A stretch of DNA of 64,000 bases from Weissella ceti (GTDB lineage Bacteria; Bacillota; Bacilli; Lactobacillales; Lactobacillaceae). The stretch covers positions 806,001 through 870,000 of the forward strand of contig NZ_CP074441.1 in assembly GCF_018394055.1 (NCBI RefSeq). The letters are read 5' to 3'. Under the pieces are notes generated by a model. That model did no database searches and was not told the origin of the DNA. It saw only the letters and a list, made by a program, of their open reading frames with translations. A program made the position numbers and the translations under genes. This document shows, piece by piece, positions 1 to 7,272 of the stretch (positions are counted from its first letter, which is position 1; the number at the start of each line of letters is the position of its first letter).

Positions 1-463
1 TTGGATGCTTCTTGTAGTATTGTTGGTGATAGTCTTCTGCGACGTAAAATGGCACTGCAGGTTCAATACTTGTCACAACTGGACGAGACAATTGACCACT
101 CTCATCTAATGCTTTCTTACTTGCTAATGCTAATTGATGTTGTTCTTCTGTAGTGTAGAAAATAGCTGGACGATAACTAGATCCACGATCGAAAAATTGT
201 CCAAATTCATCTGTTGGATCTGTTTGTTGCCAATAAATGTCTAATAATTCTTGATAGCTGATTTTATCTGCATCATACATGATTTCAACTGCTTCTGTAT
301 GTCCAGTTAGATGTGTACACACTTCTTCGTATGTTGGATTAACTGTGTGTCCACCAGTGTACCCGGTCAGGACAGTTTCGATACCATCTTTTTCTTCAAA
401 GGGCTCTACCATACACCAAAAACACCCCCCGGCAAATACAGCACGTTCAATATTTTTACTCAT
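1..463 (-). CDS. msrA: Peptide methionine-S-sulfoxide reductase MsrA, 3' end outside window
   Basis: Reduces methionine-S-sulfoxide in oxidised proteins and free Met(O), using thioredoxin. The N-terminal 154 residues are present. Near the start is the catalytic motif GCFWC, followed by TGYTGG, a TGHTE segment and the conserved [13 protein letters not shown] stretch, where the window ends; only the last few residues are missing. The start is the ATG at 463, preceded by GGAGGG about 9 bases upstream; a second in-frame-looking ATG at 470 sits too close to that site. It stands alone before two acetyltransferase genes read the same way. The motif set is diagnostic, so the assignment is firm. Confidence 0.96.
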   Translation of the reverse strand, partial: MSKNIERAVFAGGCFWCMVEPFEEKDGIETVLTGYTGGHTVNPTYEEVCTHLTGHTEAVEIMYDADKISYQELLDIYWQQTDPTDEFGQFFDRGSSYRPAIFYTTEEQHQLALASKKALDESGQLSRPVVTSIEPAVPFYVAEDYHQQYYKKHP

Positions 464-555
464 TTCGCATACCCTCCATTAGCTTTTTTCGTGGTTCCTT
501 TCTGCACGTTTTTACATCATTTACTTCTGATTCATTAAGATACAATCCTATGCTA

Positions 556-987
556 TCACAGGAAAAGTTTCATTTCGATGTGTTCAATGTTTGCTTCTAA
601 AAAGGGTTCCCCCACTTTGCTAAAACCTAATCGTTCATAAAATGAACTAGCATGTACTTGTGCACCTAAATTAACTGACTTGATTCCTTGCAATTTAGCA
701 GTATTAATAATTTCCGCCATCAATTGATGTCCAAATCCTTGCCCACGCATTTCTTTAATCGTTGCTACTCGTCCAACATGCCATTCATTTCCTTGTGAAT
801 GAATCCGGGCTGTTGTTACAGGCACTGTTGGTCCGACATACCCTACAAAATGAATGGCCTTCGCATCTTGATCATCAAACTCCAGCATAGGATCAATTTG
901 TTGTTCTTGTACAAAAACAGCTTCTCGAATTTGCTTTGCATCTTCACTTACTTGTGAAAGACCTGCTGTTTTTACTATATTTAGCAT
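556..987 (-). CDS. GNAT family N-acetyltransferase
   Basis: A 143-residue single-domain acetyltransferase of the Gcn5-related fold, which transfers acetyl from acetyl-CoA to an unknown amine. The acetyl-CoA loop reads RGQGFGHQLM around residues 80-90, and the C-terminal ASSFYERLGFSKVG is the usual beta6-beta7 segment. The N-terminal half (REAVFVQEQQIDPMLEFDDQD) resembles the ElaA/YjcF group, a size match as well. A GGTGG ribosome site precedes the ATG. The neighbours give no clue to the substrate; no operon partner overlaps it. Confidence 0.88.
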   Translation of the reverse strand: MLNIVKTAGLSQVSEDAKQIREAVFVQEQQIDPMLEFDDQDAKAIHFVGYVGPTVPVTTARIHSQGNEWHVGRVATIKEMRGQGFGHQLMAEIINTAKLQGIKSVNLGAQVHASSFYERLGFSKVGEPFLEANIEHIEMKLFL

Positions 988-1045
988 ATCTTTCCACCTT
1001 CTTTTTGATTTCTTGCTTCAGACTATATATTTCATACGTGCATCA

Positions 1046-1537
1046 TTAAATGCCAAATTCTGGAGCGTACACCAATGTTCCCGTATCTACTGGACCAAAT
1101 GGCTTAATGTGGAAATATTCACTTGGTACATCCATCGGTGGCAACACATCAATAACCGCAGCTGGTGAATAACCAAATTGTGTGTAGTAAGCATCCCCAA
1201 GAATACTGATAAAGGCGTAATCATTGTCAGCGGCAATTTCATCTAATTCATCCATCAACGCTGAGCCAATGCCTTCTTTTTGATTTGCAACGCGTACCGC
1301 AATTGGCGCTAATACTAATCCCTTAGTATTCCCAACCATGGCTTCGCTCAACAATGCATGTCCTTTTACAATATTTTCATCCCATGCGATCAATTCAATC
1401 GTGGGTGTATCACTTTCACGTAAAGCTTGGGTCAATTCAGCTTCGCCACTGTATCCATGGTCAGAATTGGTAAAAGCATCTCGTAATAATTGATCAATTT
1501 GTTCAAACATTTCTGGTTGCGCTAATTTAATTTCCAT
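1046..1537 (-). CDS. GNAT family N-acetyltransferase (YhbS-like)
   Basis: A 163-residue acetyltransferase. After the N-terminal strand (KLAQPEMFEQIDQLLRDAF) comes the core LVLAPIAVRV, then the acetyl-CoA loop NQKEGIGSALMDEL and the segment AFISILGDAYYTQFGYSPA, the pattern seen in the COG3153/YhbS subgroup. The start has an excellent GAGGAG site 7 bases upstream. It lies 58 bases upstream of the other GNAT gene on the same strand with no terminator seen between them, so the two may be co-transcribed. The acetyl acceptor cannot be read from sequence. Confidence 0.87.
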   Translation of the reverse strand: MEIKLAQPEMFEQIDQLLRDAFTNSDHGYSGEAELTQALRESDTPTIELIAWDENIVKGHALLSEAMVGNTKGLVLAPIAVRVANQKEGIGSALMDELDEIAADNDYAFISILGDAYYTQFGYSPAAVIDVLPPMDVPSEYFHIKPFGPVDTGTLVYAPEFGI

Positions 1538-1629
1538 ATTGATTCTCCTCGCTTATCTCTTACCTATACTGTAACAAAAACCCCTCATAGTAGACATAAA
1601 ATTCAAATGATTCGTTGGTATAGACAAAA

Positions 1630-1663
1630 GAAAAACCTTAACTGATATACAGTTAAGGTTTTC
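1630..1663 (-). terminator. Intrinsic terminator of the oxidoreductase gene
   Basis: The inverted repeat AAAACCTTAACTG / CAGTTAAGGTTTT with a 4-5 base loop is followed on the minus strand by a T-rich tail (TTTTTCTTTTG). It lies just after the stop of the gene at 1677-2360. Confidence 0.85.
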
Positions 1664-1676
1664 ATTTACGCATTAA

Positions 1677-2360
1677 TTAGGCCTTGTGCGCTTCCTTGAA
1701 TTCAGCAAGCTTCTTCTCAGCCAATTCCTTAGTAGGAACTTGTCCTTCTAGACCACCATATTGGTGCAATTCTCCACCAACTTCAAGATGTCCGTAACCT
1801 GATACATTCAATCCCTTAGTATCAGCGTTCAATGGGAAGTAACCAGAATCCTTAATCAATTCTTCAGCCAAGCGATCGTTTTCAGCTGAGTCTGTTGCAT
1901 AGTACAAGACAACTGACTTATCAGCTGAAGCTTCATCAGCTAAGCTATCTGCCCCCATTGTTCCAAAGGCCTTAATGTATCCCACACCTTCAGGCAAGTT
2001 GAAACGAATAACTTCACCAGATGAAAGTCCTTCTGGCAATGTACGACGTGATTCACCTTGTGAGTTGTATCCAACAGGGTTAGATGGATCAATGACAATC
2101 TTGTTTCCCAATTGTTCGTAATAGCGGTTGATGAAGTCCAATTGTTGAACCATCCACATCGTTAGGATAAGAACGTCACCTTGCTTCACAGCTTCTTCTT
2201 CTGATACAGCGTGAACGTTATCACCATGCGCATCCGCAAACTTTTGAATCTTATCAAAAGAACGGTTTGCAAGGTAGATTTCATGGTCACTACCATTATT
2301 CAACAAGTTGTTTACAACTGCACTACCAATGTTTCCAAATCCAATAACAGAAATCTTCAT
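1677..2360 (-). CDS. NAD(P)-binding oxidoreductase, F420-dependent NADP reductase-like
   Basis: A 227-residue protein with an N-terminal Rossmann nucleotide-binding motif GFGNIGSAVVNNLL and a following ANRS, the pattern that often prefers NADPH. The middle contains VIDPSNPVGYNS and IKAFGTMGADSLAD, which match the NADPH-dependent F420 reductase / NAD(P)-binding family (COG2085). Lactobacilli do not make F420, so the physiological substrate is unknown. It starts at an ATG behind GGAGG and ends at its own terminator. It appears to be a single-gene transcript. Confidence 0.8.
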   Translation of the reverse strand: MKISVIGFGNIGSAVVNNLLNNGSDHEIYLANRSFDKIQKFADAHGDNVHAVSEEEAVKQGDVLILTMWMVQQLDFINRYYEQLGNKIVIDPSNPVGYNSQGESRRTLPEGLSSGEVIRFNLPEGVGYIKAFGTMGADSLADEASADKSVVLYYATDSAENDRLAEELIKDSGYFPLNADTKGLNVSGYGHLEVGGELHQYGGLEGQVPTKELAEKKLAEFKEAHKA

Positions 2361-2519
2361 TATCCTAATCCTCCACTTTTCTACTCTATAACTTATTTAG
2401 CTGAGCTAAACTATATTTATATAATAAGCATCTTACCTTAAAATACCCTTATTATAAGTAAGTGGTTTAAAAATTATTTTATTTTTCTTATTACCATTAC
2501 ATAGGTTATATACAGATTG

Positions 2520-2936
2520 CTAATTGAACCAGATGTCAATCTCGCGAGATGCTGTTTCTGGACTATCCGAACTGTGTACAACATTTCGTAGAATGCCATC
2601 TGGCCAATCACGTCCAAAGTCTCCACGAATTGTTCCAAAAGCAGCTTCATCAGGATTTGTATTTCCCGCCATCTTACGGAAAACAGGAATCACGTTGGTC
2701 CCACTCGCAACGATTGCAACAATTGGGCCTTCTTGCATATATTGCTTAATTTCCCCAAAGTATGGCTTATCGATCTTGTCATGATAATGTGCTTCTAACA
2801 ATGCATCAGTCGCCTTAGTCACCTTAAGTTGATCAATGCGATAGCCCTTATGTTCCAAGCGTGAAATAATTTCACCAATATGCCCTTGGCTAACACCATC
2901 AGGTTTTACTAGAATCAATGTACTTTGTTCTGCCAT
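2520..2936 (-). CDS. ndk: Nucleoside diphosphate kinase
   Basis: Transfers the gamma phosphate of ATP to nucleoside diphosphates, balancing NTP and dNTP pools. The 138-residue length is standard. It begins TLILVKPDGV, and the active-site block GTIRGDFGRDWPDGILRNVVHSSDS carries the phosphorylated histidine (NVVHSSDS). The C-terminus EIDIWF is typical. A strong AAGGAG ribosome site lies 8 bases before the ATG. It seems monocistronic, lying between the permease terminator and the oxidoreductase. Family membership is certain. Confidence 0.97.
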   Translation of the reverse strand: MAEQSTLILVKPDGVSQGHIGEIISRLEHKGYRIDQLKVTKATDALLEAHYHDKIDKPYFGEIKQYMQEGPIVAIVASGTNVIPVFRKMAGNTNPDEAAFGTIRGDFGRDWPDGILRNVVHSSDSPETASREIDIWFN

Positions 2937-3019
2937 AAGATTATCTCCTTTTCTTTATACGCTCATTATAGCGTAGTTCATTCACTAAAAAAAGAAAGCG
3001 TTTTCCATTCATTAAAAAA

Positions 3020-3054
3020 AGAAGGTAGCATTCAAATAATAAATGCTACCTTCT
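3020..3054 (-). terminator. Intrinsic terminator after the SteT-like permease
   Basis: The stem GAAGGTAGCATT / AATGCTACCTTC with a 9-base loop is followed on the minus strand by a run of seven T. It lies 18 bases after the permease stop. Confidence 0.9.
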
Positions 3055-3071
3055 CTAAAAAGTCATCTATA

Positions 3072-4403
3072 TTAAATTTCAGTGTTCAATCGCTTAGCAT
3101 AGTATAGATAGATTGGTAATCCTGTCAGTACGAGTCCAATAGATACCATTGCTGAGAACGGATTACTAATTATTGTACTTAGCAAGACATACAATGCTCC
3201 TAGCCCGGCTAAAATTGGCACGATTGGGTATAGTGGTACCAAGAAAATATTTTCAGGGTGACCATTACCTGCTAACTTGTCAGCGCGGCGTAAACGGACC
3301 AAACCATAAAAGGCCATTAGGTAGAACATCCAAATGATGAACATACAAGCATTTGATAGCCAGTCTGCTGACGCTGAGAATTGTAGTAATCCACCTAGAA
3401 CTGCAAGTGTTAAAATCGCTCCTGCAGGTTCTTGTGAACGGTTAATGTACATCATAAATTTAGGCATCATACCATCAGCAGCCATGGCGTAAATTGAACG
3501 TGGTAAAGCCATCATCTTTCCATTCAATGTGCCCGCAATGGAAATCAAAATTGCTAATGATAATAGTCGTCCACCTAGATCACCAAAGGCAGATGTTACG
3601 ACACCAAAAGTTGCATTATCACCCAACGCAATAATTTCAGCGGCAGGCATACTTTGCATAACACCATAAGAAATACCGACATACGCAACAATCACAATCA
3701 ATAGACCATAAATAATTGCACGTGGGATGTTCTTACTTGGATTCTTTAATTCTCCACCCAAACTTGTTAAAGTTGCCCATCCATCATACGCATATAATGT
3801 TGCTAGGATGGCTACACCAAAGCCACCACCCGGCGTTGCTGTGATTGTATCAATTGTTTGACCAACAGCATTTACATTTCCAAAGAACAAACCAAAGATA
3901 ATAATTGCCGCAATCGGTAATAATTTGATTGATGTTGTTGCAACTGCGAATGCTGCTGGAATACGATTATCCAATAGGTTCATCCCTGTGATAAACACAA
4001 TAGCTAGCAATCCAATCCACTTAGCCCAATCACTTGGTAAGTAAAAGAAGTTCGTAATTAAAATGGCGAAATAAGCTGATAATGATGCCACAATAGCGGG
4101 CCCATATAGAAATGATTGTCCCCATCCACTTAAGAAACCAGCAGCTGGACCAAAAATTTTATGTATATAAACGTATAATCCTCCAGTTGATGGAATGCGT
4201 GACCCTAATTCTGCAATCGTTAATCCGGCCATTAAAGTAATTAGACCACCAAATAGCCATGCTAGCAGTGCACCTGTTGTTGATCCTGTAATGCTAAGTA
4301 CTTGTGCTTGTTTAAAGAATATTCCTGAACCAATAATTGTTCCAACAACGATTGAAATCCCCGTCGTCAGGCCCATTGATCGTTGCAAATTTTTACCTGC
4401 CAT
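3072..4403 (-). CDS. APC-family serine/threonine permease, SteT-like
   Basis: A 443-residue, 12-segment amino acid transporter. The N-terminal helix TTGISIVVGTIIGSGIFFK holds the conserved GSG of LAT/APC exchangers, and LAWLFGGLITLMAGLTIAELGSRIPSTGGLY, FLYGPAIVAS and LYAYDGWATLTSLGGELKNPSKNIPRAI align with B. subtilis SteT, the Ser/Thr exchanger, as I remember it. The start is placed at ATG 4403 (MAGKNLQ), because GGAGG at 4416-4412 lies 8 bases before it. A longer reading frame to 4514 would run back through a transcription terminator and is rejected. It is controlled by a leader-peptide attenuator immediately upstream, whose Ser/Thr codons support the substrate assignment. Confidence 0.85.
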   Translation of the reverse strand: MAGKNLQRSMGLTTGISIVVGTIIGSGIFFKQAQVLSITGSTTGALLAWLFGGLITLMAGLTIAELGSRIPSTGGLYVYIHKIFGPAAGFLSGWGQSFLYGPAIVASLSAYFAILITNFFYLPSDWAKWIGLLAIVFITGMNLLDNRIPAAFAVATTSIKLLPIAAIIIFGLFFGNVNAVGQTIDTITATPGGGFGVAILATLYAYDGWATLTSLGGELKNPSKNIPRAIIYGLLIVIVAYVGISYGVMQSMPAAEIIALGDNATFGVVTSAFGDLGGRLLSLAILISIAGTLNGKMMALPRSIYAMAADGMMPKFMMYINRSQEPAGAILTLAVLGGLLQFSASADWLSNACMFIIWMFYLMAFYGLVRLRRADKLAGNGHPENIFLVPLYPIVPILAGLGALYVLLSTIISNPFSAMVSIGLVLTGLPIYLYYAKRLNTEI

Positions 4404-4426
4404 GCGATATGCCTCCATATGAATAT

Positions 4427-4473
4427 AAAAAAGCCCTCCACTCCTGTTATCTAACATACGAGTGATGGGCTTT
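4427..4473 (-). terminator. Attenuator terminator (3:4 hairpin) in the steT leader
   Basis: AAAGCCC (4473-4467) pairs with GGGCTTT (4436-4430), and CACTC (4464-4460) pairs with GAGTG (4443-4439). The stem ends in six T (4432-4427). It lies between the leader peptide stop and the permease ribosome site, so transcription must read through it to express the gene. Confidence 0.88.
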
Positions 4474-4518
4474 GTGATTTGTAAATTACGTTTTTCCGAC
4501 GCAAAAATCCTCACCCAA

Positions 4519-4578
4519 TTAGGAACTGGTTGAGGTTGTAGAGAAACGACGATTTAGTTGTTGTGCGTGATAATACAT
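4519..4578 (-). CDS. Ser/Thr-rich leader peptide of the permease, 19 aa
   Basis: An ATG at 4578 with GAGG 8 bases upstream opens a frame reading MYYHAQQLNRRFSTTSTSS and ending in TAA. The last seven sense codons are TCT ACA ACC TCA ACC AGT TCC, i.e. Ser Thr Thr Ser Thr Ser Ser. Under equal codon use, seven Ser/Thr codons in a row would occur by chance about 3 times in a million. The peptide probably has no function of its own beyond sensing aminoacyl-tRNA supply through ribosome stalling ahead of the terminator at 4427-4473. Confidence 0.75.
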   Translation of the reverse strand: MYYHAQQLNRRFSTTSTSS

Positions 4579-4613
4579 AAGCTCTACCTCTGCTTTCGGA
4601 TATGTTAATTAGA

Positions 4614-4642
4614 AGATTATCATTTAACGAGCATATATGCAA
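4614..4642 (-). promoter_or_regulatory. Predicted sigma-A promoter of the steT leader
   Basis: TTGCAT (4642-4637), a 17-base spacer and TAATCT (4619-4614) lie so that transcription would begin about 20 bases before the leader peptide ribosome site. An inverted repeat GGGAAA / TTTCCC at 4660-4679 lies just upstream and could bind a regulator. Confidence 0.55.
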
Positions 4643-4766
4643 GAGTTTTCTCATTTTAAGGGAAACCAATCATTTTCCCGTTAAAGTACACAACATAAAA
4701 AATTTAACAACAATTTAACGTATCTCTGATAGATTAGACCGTATTCCATACAAAACTGAGGTCTTT

Positions 4767-5390
4767 ATGAAAAAATACATACTCTCAACTCACATCTTAA
4801 TTTTATTGTTTATCGTTACAATTTTTCTCTTACCTACTCGTTTCACTTTTCTTGCCTGGAATATCTTCCTAGCCGTTATCCCTTTTGATATTGCCTTATG
4901 CGTTAAAAAGCTAACGCCTAAACACAAATTATTAGTAATTCCTTTAACATTATTATGGTTGATTTTCTATCCAAATACCATTTATATGATTACCGATTTT
5001 GCGCATCTTTCTGCAATTGGTACTGGACTAATAACCTCTACCCAAATTTTAAATTATGGCCTATTAGCTATTGGTATTTTCTTAGGTGTGTCGTTAGGTA
5101 TTTCTTCGGCGCGTATAATGCTTCAAACTTGGCTACCGACTAGTTCATATATAGTAACGTTCGGCGTATTCTCAATCATTTCAATCCTATCTTCATATGC
5201 TATTTACATGGGGCGATTCTTACGCTTAAATAGTTGGGACTTGCTATTGGATATCCACAACGTAATACTACAAATGAATCATGCACTTTCTGTCCATTCC
5301 TTACATTTCATTCTGGTCTTTACTTTTGTACAAATTTTCTTAATGATTATAAATGTGACATTAAATCCATATACACAAAATAATAACTAA
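4767..5390 (+). CDS. DUF1361 integral membrane protein
   Basis: A 207-residue hydrophobic protein with about six membrane segments. Three motifs of the DUF1361 family are visible: WNIFLAVIPF near residue 35, FYPNTIYMITDFAHL near 70-85 and MGRFLRLNSWD near 150. The family's function is unknown. The gene reads against its neighbours, starting 189 bases from the divergent steT leader. A shared bidirectional terminator follows at 5589-5628, after about 200 bases with no convincing gene. The A+T-rich codon use resembles the adjacent teichoic acid genes. Confidence 0.85.
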   Translation: MKKYILSTHILILLFIVTIFLLPTRFTFLAWNIFLAVIPFDIALCVKKLTPKHKLLVIPLTLLWLIFYPNTIYMITDFAHLSAIGTGLITSTQILNYGLLAIGIFLGVSLGISSARIMLQTWLPTSSYIVTFGVFSIISILSSYAIYMGRFLRLNSWDLLLDIHNVILQMNHALSVHSLHFILVFTFVQIFLMIINVTLNPYTQNNN

Positions 5391-5588
5391 TATATGCTTT
5401 CCTCTGATTATTCGTGTAATGTATAAATCCTTTTTTCCGTAATATCAGAAAGCTTAAGACAGTAAAGCACTCCACGGCTCTTTTTAAAAGTAAAGTCGGT
5501 AATATACATCCAATGAACCTCAATAATTCATACTTTAGTAGTAAAATTAACACTTATATTTAGAACATCCAAATTCATTTTTATAACT

Positions 5589-5628
5589 AAAAAAGCAGCT
5601 AGTTTCTTGATGAAATTAGCTGCTTTTG
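5589..5628. terminator. Bidirectional terminator between DUF1361 gene and tagD
   Basis: AAAGCAGCTAGTTTC (5592-5606) pairs with GAAATTAGCTGCTTT (5612-5626), with T-runs on both strands. The stem is nearly the same as that at 7555-7591, on the other side of the tagD/glycerophosphotransferase pair. Confidence 0.88.
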
Positions 5629-5660
5629 TTGATTCTTATATATTGAAAATAAGTACCTTG

Positions 5661-6068
5661 TTATTTGAAATCATTTGCAATATCACGTTTTATTTGTGTT
5701 GTACTTGTGTTTCCTCGTGGGAAATACATTACTTTTAGATCAGGAAATTCTAATTTTAACCCATCAAATTTCCCTCTCCAGTCATCCCCCATTGCAAATA
5801 TATCAATGTCTAACATATCGATATACATAGACTTGTCATCCCATGTTTGTTCAGGCACAACTAAATCAACATAACGAATAGCTTCTAAAATGTATTTTCG
5901 AGTCGCGTAATCTTGATATGCACGTTTACCTTTTTCCATATTAAATTGGTCTGTTGAAAGCATAACGATTAGTTTATCCCCTAAGTTTCGTGCATTTTTT
6001 AACATATCGATATGACTTTCATGCAATAAATCAAATGTCCCTGCAACTAATACTGTTTTTTCACTCAT
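5661..6068 (-). CDS. tagD: Glycerol-3-phosphate cytidylyltransferase
   Basis: Makes CDP-glycerol from CTP and glycerol-3-phosphate for poly(glycerol phosphate) wall teichoic acid. The 135-residue length fits. The nucleotidyltransferase start VAGTFDLLHESHIDML carries the HxxH pair, here HESH instead of the usual HxGH. The C-terminal RGNTSTTQIK replaces the RTEGISTT signature while keeping the STT. MGDDWRGKFD matches the conserved GDDW loop. It starts at ATG behind AAGGA and lies 28 bases downstream of the glycerophosphotransferase gene, so the two are likely one transcript supplying and using CDP-glycerol. Confidence 0.92.
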   Translation of the reverse strand: MSEKTVLVAGTFDLLHESHIDMLKNARNLGDKLIVMLSTDQFNMEKGKRAYQDYATRKYILEAIRYVDLVVPEQTWDDKSMYIDMLDIDIFAMGDDWRGKFDGLKLEFPDLKVMYFPRGNTSTTQIKRDIANDFK

Positions 6069-6096
6069 AAAATTTTCCTTTTAACCCATCATTTTC

Positions 6097-7272
6097 TTAT
6101 TTATATGTTATAAACCTATCAATTATATCAGTAATACTTTTATTTTCTATTAAAGGATTATACACATCGTTGAATTCTTGTAATGTATTTGGATCAAATA
6201 CACGATCCTTGATTGCATCTAATAATTCACTCTCATCTTGAATGATTTTATTTGGTAATTCTGATTCGACATCTAAATAAAATCCTCTAAGAACGTCTTT
6301 ATAATTTTCGAAATCATACATATAAAAATATATCGGACGATTAAGTAATGCGTAATCAAAGAAAACACTTGAATAATCTGTTACAAGTACATCACTAACT
6401 AGATAACAATCATTAATTTCTGCATTTGCAGGTACAAATTGAACAAATTTTTTAAGTTTTTCTGAAATTGTGAATGTATTAGCTATTAAATAATGAGGTT
6501 TAAACAACACTACATACTCATCACCTAGTGACTCATACCAATGTTCAAAATTTACATTCAACTGAAATGAATAGCCGGAATCTGTATAATTATCATCTCT
6601 AAACGTTGGAGCATACAAAATAACTTTTTTATTGTCCGGAAGCTTAAACTGCTCCTTTAACTTAGCTACATAGTTATCATCATAATTTAACAAAATATTA
6701 TTCCGTGGATATGGAGCCATCAACATTTTAGAAGTTGAATACTGAAATGCTGATGCATATCGATCACGCATATAGTTACTTGATGCTAACAATAAATCCC
6801 ACTTCTCACTATCCACATCATACGTTTTTAACATATCTGCATATGACATTTTAGTTCGATAAAATGTCTGATTTTCGTTTTGGATATCATGAGCCAATCG
6901 TTTCAAAGGAGTACCATGCCAAGTCTGAAAATATACTTGATTTTTTCTTTTATACATATAATTTGCCATTTTGGAATTAAACACCCAATATTTGGCTTTT
7001 AATGAATAATAAAAATATTTCATATGACGCATTCGAACGACTTTGGCGCCTGGAATAATGACATTTGGATTGTTCATAGCAAAAACGAACGTGTACCCTG
7101 CGTATTTCGGATTATCTCGCATTTCTTCAAAAATCGCCCTAGGATTACATGAATACCCTTTTCCATGAAAACTACAAAATAAAACAACTTTTGAATCTAC
7201 TCTAACAAACACTCCCATTACGCGTAGTATCACAGGCATTAATTTAACAATTATCTTTTTTACATTTTTCAC
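6097..7272 (-). CDS. CDP-glycerol glycerophosphotransferase, TagB/TagF family
   Basis: A 391-residue membrane-associated enzyme that adds glycerol phosphate from CDP-glycerol to a teichoic acid primer or chain. Family motifs are visible: FCSFHGKGYSCNPRAIFEE at 30-50, FQTWHGTPLKRLAHD near 115-130, LYAPTFRDD near 220, LFKPHY near 255 and VLVTDYSSVFFDYALL near 300. At this length it lacks the long extra N-terminal part of TagF and fits TagB or a short TarF-like enzyme; I cannot tell primase from polymerase. The frame opens with GTG at 7272 and no strong ribosome site; the ATG at codon 12 is an alternative. Confidence 0.87.
   Translation of the reverse strand: MKNVKKIIVKLMPVILRVMGVFVRVDSKVVLFCSFHGKGYSCNPRAIFEEMRDNPKYAGYTFVFAMNNPNVIIPGAKVVRMRHMKYFYYSLKAKYWVFNSKMANYMYKRKNQVYFQTWHGTPLKRLAHDIQNENQTFYRTKMSYADMLKTYDVDSEKWDLLLASSNYMRDRYASAFQYSTSKMLMAPYPRNNILLNYDDNYVAKLKEQFKLPDNKKVILYAPTFRDDNYTDSGYSFQLNVNFEHWYESLGDEYVVLFKPHYLIANTFTISEKLKKFVQFVPANAEINDCYLVSDVLVTDYSSVFFDYALLNRPIYFYMYDFENYKDVLRGFYLDVESELPNKIIQDESELLDAIKDRVFDPNTLQEFNDVYNPLIENKSITDIIDRFITYK

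Larger units (their letters stand above)
4427..4590 (-). promoter_or_regulatory. Ser/Thr leader-peptide transcription attenuator
   Basis: Seen in the sequence: a leader frame with ribosome site and three mutually exclusive pairings. Region 1 CCTCAACCA (4535-4527), inside the Ser/Thr codons, pairs with region 2 TGGGTGAGG (4517-4509), giving 8 pairs, one A-G mismatch and a 9-base loop. Region 2 TGGGT plus GATTT (4517-4513, 4509-4505) can instead pair with region 3 AAATC plus GCCCA (4480-4476, 4470-4466). Region 3 is also the 5' arm of the terminator. Inference: when charged tRNA-Ser/Thr is scarce, a ribosome stalled on the control codons masks region 1, 2:3 forms, and the permease is transcribed. 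A further pairing, GAGGTAGAG (4590-4582) with CTCTACAACCTC (4543-4532), could hide the leader ribosome site. It is not a T-box: no specifier stem or GGTGG element is visible. Confidence 0.78.

Noticed and set aside
2978-3025. Two copies of CATTCA-TAAAAAAAGAA upstream of ndk
   Set aside because: A short A-rich similarity, one copy of which belongs to a terminator T-tract; no dyad or promoter link seen.
4404-4514. 37-residue N-terminal extension of the SteT-like permease
   Set aside because: The frame is open only because it runs through the attenuator terminator. The ribosome site GGAGG fits ATG 4403, and the homologues begin there.
4427-4620. Lysine riboswitch or T-box upstream of the permease
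   Set aside because: The L-box core sequences and T-box motifs (specifier loop, GGTGG) are absent. A leader peptide with alternative hairpins explains the region better.
5347-5553. Minus-strand 68-aa frame overlapping the end of the DUF1361 gene
   Set aside because: No ribosome site; low-complexity composition; overlaps a solid gene.
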